Of a stretch of DNA of 64,000 nucleotides, positions 23,340 through 35,660 are shown in pieces. How positions within the stretch are numbered: the first letter of the stretch is position 1; each line of letters starts with the position of its first letter. The notes below the pieces were generated by a model that was given only the letters and a program-made list of their open reading frames with translations, did not search any database and had not been told where the DNA came from. Position numbers and translations under genes: made by a program. The stretch comes from Chiridota heheva (taxonomy: Eukaryota > Echinodermata > Holothuroidea > Apodida > Chiridotidae). The DNA lies in contig JAIGNY010002073.1 of NCBI GenBank assembly GCA_020152595.1, positions 1,295,001 to 1,359,000 on the forward strand. The letters are read 5' to 3'.

Positions 23340-26300
23340 CTTTGTGGATGGGTGACTGCTTTTGGTAAGATCCTTCCTTTCTATTTTTTCCCTCCCCTTG
23401 TGACCAGGCCTTCATGCCCTTTTCGGTACTTGTACAGAGCTTCTCGTATAGTAGTTCCGCGACTTTTTTCTAGTTTCTTCAGGTCTCCCGGCCCTTTGAA
23501 TTTGTTTTCAAACATCACCAAATGCTTCTGCCTTTACCTTGACTCTCTCTCGCCTCCACGTGACCCACCTGCTACCTCCATTGACTATTCCCCAGGCCAC
23601 CAACAAACCAGACAGTTTCAAAAGAGTTTCCCCCCTTCCTCATACACAAGGCGCTCCATGGCCTTGTCAGTACCCTCCCCAAGGTTTCTACCCTCAGATT
23701 CGGCGATCTCTTGGTGCACTGCACCAGGGACGCTCAAGCCACCACCAAAACCCTAGCTAATACTGGTATCGACATAACACTTACTCCCCACCATTCCCAG
23801 AACTCTAGCAAAGGCATCATTAGAACCAGAGACCTTGCCTACTTGATCATTGAAGACCTCATTGAGTAATACCATCCAGGAATACCAATACCATCTTCCT
23901 GGATTTTGCCACACCAACCCTTCCCTCCCACAACACTGCTGGCCATCTGAGAATCCCAGTCGTCCCCTATATTCCCAATCCTCTCCATTGTCATAAGTGC
24001 CAAAGGTATGGCCATGGGAAGAAATCCTCCTGCAGCCAAGCACGCTGTGGCAACTGTGGAGCCTCAGACCATGACAGTGCCTCTTGCACCAACACCCTAC
24101 ACTGCTCCAATTGCTCAATCAGCCAACTATCCCTCATTCACAAAAGACTGCCCCACCTGGCTTCAGGAAAAACTGAAAACCCTTAATCCCAGCACCAGTT
24201 TCCCGGAGGCCAGGAAGCAATTCCTCGCTTCCCTCCACACCAAACCTTCCTACTCTAGCAGTCTCCTCAAACATTAATACCCCCATACAACTAAAACTGA
24301 CTCACATGCCCAAACCGACCTCACCTGGCTCTTTTTATCGAGTCCTAAGCTCATGGCCTTTGCCAACAACCCAACCACACCCATTACACAAACCACCACC
24401 ACCTCTTACCCCAACCTTCCTTCCTTTTCTTAGACCCCTTCCCCCCACCCCAACACTTTAAATGCCATCAAACTCAAGCCAACCTGGCCAACAAACAGCC
24501 CATCATCCAAACCCCCATGTATGACACTGAAGAGAATATGAACTATACGATTACCAAACATACTTCAAGTCCACTTTCAAGAACAAGTGCTCCCAAAAAA
24601 ACGGGGACAGATCCAAAGAAAAAACAAGCCAACCCAGACAACAGATCTTCCTCCAGATAACCCTTATCTCCTTATGGCGTACAACAGAAACAACAATAAC
24701 ACTCACAACATTATACAATGCAACATTAGGAGCCTTAAGGCCAACTCAGCAGAAATTGACCTTCTGGCCACCACCTTCAACCCGGTCGTCTTCTGCCTAC
24801 ATGAAACCACTGACCATTATTACCTCAATAATTCATCTTGCTACCATAAACATCAAGAGGACGCCAAACGGGCCTGGGGGGGGGGTCCATTCTCGTTAGA
24901 TACGATATCCCACACAGCCCTAATCATGTGAACACCGACCTTCAGGGCATCTGTATCTCTATCTCCCTCCACAAAACCTTCGTTCTTTGCAATATTTATC
25001 TCCCCTCGCCCTCCACATTATCGTTTAATCAAGCAGCCTTAACAAGCTCATCTCTCAGCGCTCCCCTCTCCGTTCATCCTTCTTGGTGACTTGAACCCCC
25101 TGTGGGGCTCCAATACCACCACCCCCAGAGGCAAGCTCGTCGAAAACACTCTTCGACAGCACAGCCTCTCCTCGCTCAACACCCCAATCTCAACTTCAGT
25201 AACATCCTTATCAACATTGCCACCTGCTCCATTCCCAAAACATCCAAACATTTCCCCCACCCACTTTCCTATCCCCAACCCCTAGTTCAACGATGACTGC
25301 AAAACCGCCATCAAGAACAGGAAAAAAGCCCTGAGGAACAAACCCGACCACGCACAACCTCAACCTCTTTGGCATCAGCTGTGCCAAAGCCAGGCGCACT
25401 ATCAAGGACAGTAAAACTAACACTTGGAACAACTTCATCTCTTCTCTTACCACCACCACTAAGAAGATTTGGAGTATGGTTAACAGCTTCTACGGCAGGA
25501 TGGGCAAGTCTTCCATTTCACATCTCTCCTGGAATGGTAATCTGGGAAATAGGATATCGCTAACCGCCTCGCCGTCACTTTCAGCAACATTTCGTCCTCG
25601 GCCAACTACCCCAATGCTTTAAAAGCCAAAAATGCTTGCGACGAAACTAAAGTATTACCTTTCCCTCCGACAACACCTTTCTCACCCTATCTGAAGTCAA
25701 GCAAGCCATTTACGACGCTGGCTGCACCTCCAAGGGCCCAGATAACATCCCCTACCAGTTCCTGAAACACCTCAACAAGGTCACCGCTACCCTCCTCACC
25801 ATCCTCAACCACATTTGGTTCTCACACTCCACCTATCTGGTAGACAGCTATGATCAACCCCTCCCTCAAACCGGTGAAGGACAGCACCTACCCCTCCAGC
25901 TACGCCCCATCGCCTTCACCTGCTGTCTCTGTAAAATTATGGAAAGGACCATTAAGCAGAGACTAAACTGGTTCCTCGAAACCAACATAATCTTCTCCCC
26001 TCACCAAAGCGGCTTCCGGAAACGTCGCAATACCCTGGACCAGTTAATTACGCTCGACACGTCTATCCAGGAATACTTTGCAAAAAGAACACCTCATTGC
26101 CATCTTTTTCGACCTCGAGAAAGCTTTTGACACCACTTGGAAATACGGCATTACCCGCAAGCTTGACACCATCGGCCTCAGAGGCCACCTCCCCATCTTA
26201 TTCAAAACTTTCTCTCATCCAGGCAGTTTCAAGTTTGTATTGGCCACACCCTCTCCAACTCCTACCCCCTCCCCCAAGAAGAGGGTGTTCCCCGAGGCAG

Positions 26301-27945
26301 CATCCTCTCCCCTACTCTCTTCAACCTGAGCATTAACAACATCGCGGACAACCTTTGCCCCAACATCAAATGTGCCCTCTACAAGCAACACAGCACCAAC
26401 CTGAAATAGAAATGCAACAGTTTCCTCAAACTTCTCCGCCTCCTCTCCAACACCATTTTGGATGCGGACCCCCACGCTCTCGAAATCTTCAAGCTCACCA
26501 TTCGTGTCGAGCTTGACTATGGCAATTTTGTCTAGTGTGCTGCTCACAACTCTTACCTCATCCACATCAACACCATCCAAAATGAAGCCCTCATGCTTTG
26601 TCTGGGTACCTACATGACCTCCCCTATCACTAGCTTTCACATTGAAGCCAACGAACGCCCCTTCCTGCTAAGTTGTAGAAAGCTGAGCCTTTCCTACGCT
26701 TTTAGAGCCCTCATCAAGACCCAAAACCCTGTATACAACCTCATTATGTACCCCAATTTCTCAACCCTCTTTGATAGGACTAAAACCATATCCCCTCCTT
26801 TCAGCTTACGCATCAAACCCAACCTCCACCATCTCGGCATCAACCCCACCACTCTTGGCACCTTTCCCTGGCCCACTTTTTCTCCCTGAGCCACCTCTCC
26901 CTTCCATCCACCTGGGTCTCTCCACTCATCACAAAATCCAAACCCACCCCAACCGCTTCATTAATCTCGACAACCAAACCAAAGACCAACTCTCAAACTA
27001 CACCTCTATCTATACTGATGGCTTCAAGGAAGGCGACAAGACTTTTGGCGTCATTCAAGACATCGCCATCAGTAGCAGGCTTTCCAACTACTCGGCCGAG
27101 CCATGGCCATCCTACTCGCCCTCAACTATATTGAGTACTACCCGTTCAGCCACTTTGCCATCTTCTCAGACTCCAAGTCTTTCCTTACTTCTTTACTCAA
27201 TCTTAAATGGGATAACCCCACGTCTCACCCCCTCCTCCGTAAACTCTTTTCACTCCCCTCTGCCCCTCCCCATCTGCAGAAAATGTATTCTTTTCTTCGG
27301 GATACCCAGCACCCCCTACTTCCTTTCCAAACCCTTTCTGACATCAAACCGCTTATCTCTTCCCTTGCTCGTGACCGCTGGCAAACCTAATGGAACTACC
27401 AAATTGATAACTAACTCCACAACATTCAGCCCACCATTCCGACCAAACCCACCATCCACAATCTCTCCCGTATCGACAACGTCCAGATTACCCGCCTTAG
27501 AATAGGTCACACCCACCTCACTCACTCCCACCTCTTTACTGACTCCCCACCGTTCTGCAACAATTACCATTGCCCTCTCACAGCCCACCACATCCTCCTT
27601 GCCTACTCCCTGTACAACCTCCCCGAAGCTCCCCTCACCCCTCACAACTCCATACCCGAGGTCTTCTACGAAAAACCCTGCGGATGAAATGATCTCCTTC
27701 CTTCATCGTGCCTCCCTCTACAACCATATTTAGTCCTCCTCTCCCACCCCCTCTATATACATTTACCAATATTTTTTGCACCCCTGCACTTCCTATTTCG
27801 ATCCCAGCTTCCTGGCTAATAACTCCCGTACTTCTCTGAGACTCCTATTTTCTTTTCTTCCTACCTCTGGAATGATCTAACCTCTCAAGCACAATTTGAC
27901 CCTCACTGTCGTGGTGCCATTAAGGCCTCGTCAAACAAACAAAAA
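23340..27945 (+). mobile_element. I-type (Nimb-like) LINE with RNase H, copy 2, longest copy
   Basis: ORF1 remnants end in zinc knuckles at about 23983-24117 (CHKCQRYGHGKKSSC, CGNCGASDHDSASC, then CSNC). An endonuclease start (NIIQCNIRSLKANSAEIDLL) lies at about 24708. Polymerase fragments run 25700-26340 ([26 protein letters not shown]), and RNase H (SIYTDGFKEG) begins at about 27007. It ends GTCGTGGTGCC and CAAACAAACAAAA at 27932-27945. The stretch that should hold YVDD is deleted at about 26380, where copy 1 has about 265 bp more. Many stops; inactive. Confidence 0.85.
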
Positions 27946-27949
27946 ATCC

Positions 27950-28300
27950 GAGATACCGTCATAAATTGCTGCTAAGTGGGAACTCTTCCATTTTTGGGAA
28001 ATTTCCTTCACATTTAAGATATTACCTACAATTTTCTTTAATTTTCTGTCAAATTTCTTCAATTTCGGGGGAATTTCCTTCTTTTTTGGGACATTTTTCT
28101 GAATTTCGGGAAAGATTTTTTTCTTCTTAAATTTTCTGGAATTTTATTTTTTCCAATGATTTTACTTAATTGAGAAATCTTTCATTTTCAGGAAGTTTCC
28201 GTCATTTTCGGGGATTTCCCCAGTTTTGGGAAATTGCCATCAATTTTACCACAATTTTCAATGGTTTTACTAAATTTTGCTGCCCAACCAAGAAGATCGC
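27950..28300 (-). repeat. Degenerate array rich in GGAAATTTCCTTCA words
   Basis: Imperfect units of roughly 20-24 bp built from TTTCGGGGAATTTCCTTC-like words. The same family appears, mostly inverted, at 30360-30780 and 60770-61190, with a weaker patch at 35400-35640. It is followed by a C-rich tract at 28321-28332. Confidence 0.6.
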
Positions 28301-29263
28301 ATACAACCTGGAAGGTGAAGTCCCCCCCCCACCTCTCAGCTTCCAACGCCTATGTCCCCTTCCTACTCCACCTATGTTCTATTAATGATGACAAATCTGT
28401 CTATAAAATACGTTATTAAACAATATCTCTCGTTTGGCTTGACCCCTCTGACATTTTAACCTGGCCCCGCCCACGTCTAATCACTTGTGCTGAGGATACT
28501 GCTTCTCTCAGATTCTCACTCTCTAAACAATGCAGGACCCCATTCAAAAGGTGATGGAAGCCAATGATAATGTTGTTTGAAAAAATATCAAAAATCCCCA
28601 ATATGTGAAGAGCAAACAATGCACTCATCAGCATACTGACCAGGGATAGTGCCACACCCCCAATCAAAATTTTATCTGGAAATTCTGAGATCTGTTGGGA
28701 AATTGAAGAGAAAGGGAGGGGGTGGGGAAGGAGGTTTCCTACAGGAGCAATTTCTCCCAAAGATTACACATAAAACGCCAGATAAAATCTTTCATGTCTA
28801 TAGAACTAAATATGTGCACAAAATTAAATCAAAATGTAATTTTCAACTTGAATAACTATTCTTAAACACCTATCCGCACTTGGACAATCATCGCTGCTGA
28901 CACATGGAAAATCCCTACAGTAATTCGAGTAGCTATAGGCTGATAGGGACTAGTTGTTTACTCACCTGTTCGAAATCAATTATTATTATTTTTTTAAACA
29001 TCAATGATGTTGTAGCTCAAGCCTGTTTTTTTGTTGGTGGGTTGTTCATTCGAGTAGGCTGGGGTTGTTAGGAAAGAAATACATGTTTGATGTTAATTTT
29101 GGGGAGAAATGCAAGCGGGAGCTTTAATATCGTTGTGATGCTAGAACAATGAATGATGCAGTAGCTCAATATATGTTTTAGGGGTGGGTATAAGACTGTT
29201 TTTCTTGGTGTGGAGTTTTATTGGGTAGGCTTGCTTGTTAGGAAAAGAATGCAAGTTTGATTA
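28301..29263. other. Intergenic DNA
   Basis: Contains a partly duplicated segment: TAGGCTGGGGTTGTTAGGAAAGAA (about 29057) and TAGGCTTGCTTGTTAGGAAAAGAA (about 29226) are related and about 170 bp apart. No gene is seen. Confidence 0.4.
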
Positions 29264-29909
29264 GCAGTGGCGCAACAAAAGCTTATGTAATTAATTTGTA
29301 TTAAAAAAAAGGGGAACTCTTGTCAGTTGACAGCTTTAGCTTGTCACTTTTGACTTTCCTACACTTTCGGAGGGCAAATTCCAACTTAGGTTCAAAGATT
29401 GGGGAGCCAGAACCAGTGTTGACAATTACCCATAAAAGTAAAAGGCTTTTTTTGAAAATTGCTGCTTAGAAATTTATTGGGGTATACCTTCTCCCAACAC
29501 GGCCCACGGTGTCGGTTCCCCTGGTAAAATGTTATGCTTTAATTAAGTCAAATGAAAACTAAATGTATGTGTGTCAACCTCTGTGTATTCTGTAGTATTT
29601 GTGAGTGAGTGGATATCTATTCGTTTTCAAGCTTTAAGGATGACATAAATAACTTCAAAAAAGTTTCAAACCGGCGCCTCCAGATCTTTGTTTCAGACCG
29701 GTCCGCCCACAACTTTCAAAAGGGCACCTTCTGAGTGCCCACGTCTGCGCAATTTCAAAAGGGCACCTTTTGCCCACTTACTTTTGGACCAGGGACAGTG
29801 ACCCCCCCTCCCCCTCCCCTTCCCCTATTCCCCATTGCCGCCGTGGTTTCGACATTGCAGCAGAGGCCAAAATCCCAACAGGCCCGCAGGATTCTAGTTG
29901 CCCCACTGC
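29264..29909. mobile_element. Possible inverted-repeat element (CAGTGGCGCAAC ends)
   Basis: CAGTGGCGCAAC at 29265 and inverted GTTGCCCCACTG ending at 29908 match at 11 of 12 bases, hAT-like in sequence. No 8-bp duplication is visible, so the pairing may be coincidental. The interior holds TTTCAAAAGGGCACCTT twice, about 40 bp apart. Confidence 0.4.
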
Positions 29910-30359
29910 GTATGGGACCGTATAGAAGCTTTAATATCTTTTGAACGTGTGAAAACTGTTCTTCAAGTAAGCCTAAAAAAGCTAAGCCTCTACATCAATA
30001 TGATGCAAATTTTATAAACAATGTTTGCTTTTAAATGAAATAGAAATCACGAACAGATATACTAACAGCAAAATACTTTTGTATAAAATCAAGATGGATT
30101 TCAGATCCTTGCAACAAGACATTTCAACTATTGATAATTTATTAGCCATTCTGAGCAAATAGTGAATTATCGCAACGATCGAATCATTTAATCAATAATA
30201 ACATATTGCCCTATAATCCCATCTCAATACACTTCCAAGTGGCAATCATTATAACAAAATATACTGATATAACTAAAACGATCTTTAATTTGAAACTTTC
30301 TTTTGAAGTCTTCTTTAATATAGATGGATTTACTTGACCCCCAAATCCTTTAAGATACC

Positions 30360-30795
30360 CATCAGAAATAACGGTGATTTTCCCGAAAATGGAAGAACAT
30401 GTTCCTACAATCGAAGTAATTTGTCTGGAAATGAAAGAAATTACCCCAAAATTGGCCAAAAAATTTCCGAAAGTGAGTAAAAGTTTCCGAAAATAAGCAA
30501 AATGTTTCTGTAAATTAAAAAATAGTACCCCAAAATGAAAGAAATGTTTACGAAAATGTTCTGAAAATCGAAGAAAATTGTCCGGAACTGAAGGAAATAA
30601 CCACAAAATTGGTCAAAAAGTTCCCAAACATAACCAACATTTTCCGAAATTGAGTAAATGATTTCCCGGAAATTGAAGAAAACTACCCGAAAATGTAAGA
30701 AAATTTCACGAAAATGTTTTGGAAATCGAAGAACATTGTCCGGAAATGAAGCAAAATTTCCGAAAAGAAAGCAAAATTTACTCGGGGAATAAGGG
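30360..30795 (+). repeat. Degenerate array rich in TTTCCGAAAATGAAG words
   Basis: Roughly 20 imperfect units such as TTTCCGAAAATGAAGAAA, with phase drift. It belongs to the same family as 27950-28300 (opposite strand) and 60770-61190. It ends in a G-run at 30794-30808 followed by C-rich sequence. A minus-strand 141-codon frame across it is a by-product of repetition. Confidence 0.65.
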
Positions 30796-30899
30796 AGGGG
30801 GGGGGGGGCATATAACAAGTAAAAAATGTATAGGTTCATCCTCCCTCCCCCTTCCCTCCCACCCACCCCACTTTAAGAATTTCTTCCCACCCTCACCAC

Positions 30900-31950
30900 G
30901 CTAAGAATTTTTTCCCACCCACACCACTCTAAGAATTTCTTTAAAAGGCAGTACAGTCTGTAGATTTGCAAACAAAAAAGTTATTGTGGACAAGGTAACT
31001 GCAAGCCCAAGTCATGCATCTAATGCGACAGGGACCCATGCTGATTTTCAAAAGTGTTTTTGTCAGTGAATTATTAACACTTTGGTGATTTTACAACCGA
31101 GCTTCAATCGCGTTATATGGTTAAAATAATTTATTTAAGCTATTTAGCTATTCTTGGCTTTTAAAAGGTTTTTTTAAACCCAATTTATAGCCCAAATGGG
31201 CTATCAAGTACAAACGCTATTCCCCACTTGGACTACACATTGAGAGACATCCCAAATGGGATATCAAGCTCGATTAGCTTATGTGCCAAACAGTATTTTA
31301 ACGCTCCAGTCAATTAAAACATAGTTTTCTTTCAATCGGAGATATTTCCCGAGCTATTGTTATGATGTATGCTAAATTCCTTTGGAATGCGCCGATGAAA
31401 TTTGAGTATTTTAAACAGTTGTAGTGAATTTCGGAATGTAGAATTCGTTAAAACTACGCAACAATATGAATTGTTATTGCATCAACATATCGATCTATTT
31501 TAAGGCAAACATAGCGATACAGCAAAATATCCAAAATACGCAAGGATATGATAAACGCTGCAAAAATCCGAACGTATCCGGGTGCGAACCTGGCTCTTAA
31601 GTTAGATATCGCATAAGCTCAACTTTAAATCCCTTAAAATTTGAGCTAAAAAAAAAAAAAACTACCTGTAATTTTACCTCTGGTTCACTCTGCTTCAGTA
31701 GACCCGAATTGTTGTCATTTCAATCCGGTTGGTGGTTTGTTTTCGGCAAATTATCGGGTTTGCTGGGTTATGGATGTGAGGCAGCATATAAAACGGACAC
31801 TTCAGATGGTCTATCACAACGGCGTAAGATATTTTTTTTCAAAATTTGAGAAGGGGGAGGGGGGGGGGGCAACCTTAAAATACTCTCTTTTGAATTAGCT
31901 TGACTATTCAAAGAATAATGAGAGCTATTCTATTACCCTTGGCGTTGACG
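30900..31950. other. Intergenic DNA with paired short palindromes
   Basis: Palindromes TAGCCCAAATGGGCTA (31188-31203) and ATCCCAAATGGGAT (31249-31262) lie 61 bp apart. A G-run is at 31856-31869. No gene is seen. Confidence 0.5.
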
Positions 31951-31984
31951 TCCGGTTAAAGTTTGTTTGTTTGTTTGGTTCAAG

Positions 31985-32300
31985 TTTTTAAAGGAGTTTG
32001 TTTGTTTTATAGTGACATTCATGACATGAATAGCAATTAAATATTTATGTCTGGCATGAACGAAAAGCTAAACAATAGAGCCTCTTGGCTCAAAAGAATT
32101 GGGCATGAAAAGAAATAAAATGGTGGTTTAAATAGAGAGGAAACATTAAAGACTGATCACAATCAGGATGGGACGGTACAGTATGGGATGGCATGTGGGA
32201 CAGAAAGTGGGGTGGCATGTGGGACAGAAAGTTGGGTGGCATGTTAAATAGGGTGGGTTGGCATGTTGTACTGGGTGGGTTGGCATGTTGCTAAAAAAGA
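31985..32300. repeat. Repeat element with GGGTGGGTTGGCATGT minisatellite, copy A
   Basis: Starts with GACATTCATGACATGAATAG and ends with about six imperfect units of 20-24 bp containing GGGTGGCATGTGGGACAGAAA or GGGTGGGTTGGCATGTTG. The same flank and the same unit type recur at 47800-48360, so both are copies of one dispersed family. Confidence 0.75.
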
Positions 32301-34225
32301 AGTTTATTTCCGTAAATTCATGTTTTCCCCTTGACTTGTAAAACCTCAGAGGGCCTTTCCGGAATGTGAGAGCCACCCAATAAAGTGGGGAATTTTTATT
32401 TGACCTGAGGCCCATGGCAAAGATTATGAGCCCATGTCATAGATTGACGTGCCCTCCCCATTTTCTTTGCAATGTTCAAATAGTGTCCATTTACAGATGA
32501 TGAAAAATTAAAAACAAGTTTCCTTCTTATCATAAACAAATAAAGAATAAAGAAAGTAACAAAAACATCGTCTTAATAGAAAACAAACTTTTGCGCGCGT
32601 ACACTATATTTCCAGTTTTCACCTAAAACAACTTTTGATTTTCCCACTGATAAAGCTTTTACTTTAATTGGCTACCTAAGTACTCATTTTTCATCAGTTT
32701 TAAATACGGCATTTGAAATGTGCAAAATATAGCCTACCCAAATTTCAACAGTGGGCACCTTTTATTTGGACTCACTCTGAAGAACAACTTAAGAGCATGG
32801 GTGTAGAAGAGACTTCCATGTTAAGAGTAAGCAGGTAAGGGTCACTGTGAATTGGGCTATTTCGTCTATATATCTGTATATCTGGTACATATAGGGCCAA
32901 CATACCAAATTTCACTGATTTCATACAGGACAATTATGGAAATCCTCTATACTGATCTGAGGACCACTTTATTTTTCACATCATGCAGGACATTATTATC
33001 ATTATATATTCCAAATCATGATCTATGCAATAGACTAATTGTGATCTAAATCTTTCCGATTCCGAGACTTATGATCTATACATTTTCCACTTTATGTAGA
33101 TCTTAAATGTTTCCTATTTTCCACAATATTGGTCCTAAATATCTCGACTTAGAATTGTTGAATTTTCATGGATGCAAATTTTTAAAAAGGAAAAAGGTCG
33201 CCAGTTTCTTTCGGACCGATAACATTTTATCAATTTTTCAGTAGGGTGGAGGGGGGAGTGGCGTAAAGATATATTGCTGTCGTACCATGATGCGATTTCT
33301 AAATACGGCATTCGGAAAATGCACCCCTCAACTTATGTATCCGTGCATCCGCTGTGTTCCATGATGAAGATTAAAACATCTTTCTCCACCCCTGCACCCT
33401 GAACTCGCACCTCATTCCCTCCACTATACACTTGTACTGAATTAACCCAGGTAGGCCTACTTAGTCTCTGATAATATATAGGCGGGATTTGGGGTGGCAA
33501 TTTCTCCACACTTTGGAAATTTTGCCCACCACTTCCTTAAGGATGTTGAGTAAAAGGATTCAATCAAGACCTGGATATCTGCAGAGTCACGGCGTGCAAT
33601 TGAAAAAAAAAAGCTTCTAAAGGAGTATTTCCATGTTTTTTCGTAACCATTCATAAGACAGAGACAATTTGTAGAAACAATTTAGAACAAAAATAATTTT
33701 AATATGTTATTCCTACCAGGCTGCCAGGAGATATTTAAATTTGAAGATTCACAAAAAATGGCAATAAACGAATAGGAAAAGGCTCAGTATGACAGCACAG
33801 CAACACATTCTCCCACAAAGTTGATGTATTTTATTAAAATCTATCATCTTTTTTTATTAGTAAAACCTGCTAGAAAAATAAATTGATGAAAGTTAGGTAT
33901 TTATATACATTGCCAAATATAACCGATTTAAATGACTTTTAGAAAATTGATTCTAATCACACAGAAACAACCAATTAACGTTGAAACAAATACATAAACA
34001 TTTGCAATGGAATTGCCTCTATGACATCATCAAACATGAATTCATCATACTGTACAAAAACTTTAAGACGCAATTATGAAATCTTTAAAAATCAATATCT
34101 CCTGAACAAAATATCATATCAACCTGATTTTTGTACCAAATTGGCCCTAGAAATATACTCTTTCAAATAGTATTTTATTTTATATATATTTTATATTCCT
34201 GTAAGACAACAAATGGAAGATGCTT
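32301..34225. other. Intergenic AT-rich DNA
   Basis: No coding region, terminal repeat or RNA gene could be supported. The short G-run at 33247-33257 is simple sequence. Confidence 0.4.
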
Positions 34226-34229
34226 AATC

Positions 34230-35335
34230 TGTACGTATAAGGCAGATCAAACGAGGTGAGTATGAGAAATAAGGGTGAAGGGTAAGGAGGTGAAAAGGAT
34301 AGAACGTGCGGACAAAAGAAGAATGGTAGACGATACAGCAAAAGACTGAAGAAGCTGCATCCAGAGGTGACATGAGCAGCTTGTACACGATTACAAAGAA
34401 ATTATGCTATAAAGGAAGAAAATTATCAACACAGGAGTCAGACAATGTGCAATTTCGGGATTCTTCATCCTAGCACTAGACTGGGTTATGAAGAAAACCA
34501 CAGACAACCATAGACTTGTGTTTACAACATTGGAAGATCTAGATTATGCTGATGGTATTGCTTTAATTTCACGCACAAAAATCTATAGAACAAAACATCT
34601 CGACTTAAGAAATTGGAACATATGTTGGGCTGAAAATGAATGAGAAGAAGACAAATACAATGAGGTAAACAACACAAACGGTAAAAGATAAGGAGCTAGA
34701 AGATGAAAACAAGTTTGTATACCTGGGCATAACATTGTCTAAGGACAGAGGCACAGAAGGTGATATAAGAAGGAGAATCTCCTTAGCAATGAGTCACTCA
34801 CCACATTTAAACAACTTAATAAAATATGGGATTCAAACATATATAGGAGAAAATCCAAACTTTTTCACACCAATGTTATATCAGTTTTACTTCATGGCTC
34901 AGAAACCATCAATTTCAACAAATTAGACGAAAATTGGACATATCTGCATATTTCAAAGGAACTGCCTGAGGAAAATCATGAAAACAAGATGGTAAATGAA
35001 GATCAGTAATTATGACTTATATGAAAGAACACAGACAATACTAATTAGTAAGACAATTTATACAAGATGATGGAGATGGATTGGGCATGTGCTAAGAAGA
35101 GAGAATGATTATTATGCGAAATTCAAATTGTCGTGGGCCCCGGAGGGCAGGAGGGAAGCAGGAAAAGAGGACTACCGAATATAACTTGGAGAAGGACAGT
35201 TGAGGAAAAAAGGAAGGAGCTTGGGTGGAATAGTTGGAGGGAGGCGACAGAATGTGCAAGAGACAGGAAAAAATGGAAGAAGCTACTTCATGAAGCCTCA
35301 ATCTCCACAGTTAGGAGAGGAGAGCGATAAGGACT
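34230..35335 (+). mobile_element. Decayed LINE reverse transcriptase, YADD mutated to YADG
   Basis: Broken frames read SGFFILALDWVMKKTT, LEDLDYADGIALIS (YADG at 34545-34556), then YKKENLLSNES and VISVLLHGSETINFNKL. The end is an open stretch 35133-35330 with ITWRRTVEEKRKELGWNSWREA and DRKKWKKLLHEA. This is the familiar polymerase and C-terminus of non-LTR elements in marine invertebrates. The loss of a catalytic Asp and many stops show it is dead. Confidence 0.8.
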
Positions 35336-35379
35336 CCCTTCCCCCTTCCCCGCACAATTTTGGTAGATAAATCCCGCCC

Positions 35380-35660
35380 TTGTATCTCAAGGAGGCAAGA
35401 ACCCCCAACATTTTCCGGTCACAGATGGATCAATTCAATGGTAAATTAAGTTTCTACGAAAGGAAATTTTCTTTACCTGTTTACGGTTGGAAAATTATAA
35501 TTGTTGGAATATTTCCTTCAGTTTTCGGGAATTTTCTTATAAATTTCTGGGAATGTTCCAAATCTAATCAATGTTTCCCTAAAATTTACAGACTTTTCCT
35601 GCAACTTTATCAAATTTTGTTTATCAATACGGCAACTTTATACATATCAAAAAATAGGGA
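35380..35660. repeat. Short patch of the GGAAATTTTC-type degenerate family
   Basis: Imperfect TTTTCGGGAATTTTC and AATATTTCCTTCAG words resemble the arrays at 27950 and 30360, but without a clear period. Confidence 0.4.

Noticed and set aside
30211-30866. Minus-strand 131- and 141-codon frames with F/L-rich repeats
   Set aside because: They overlap the degenerate TTTCCGAAAATGAAG array and translate its repeats in two frames.
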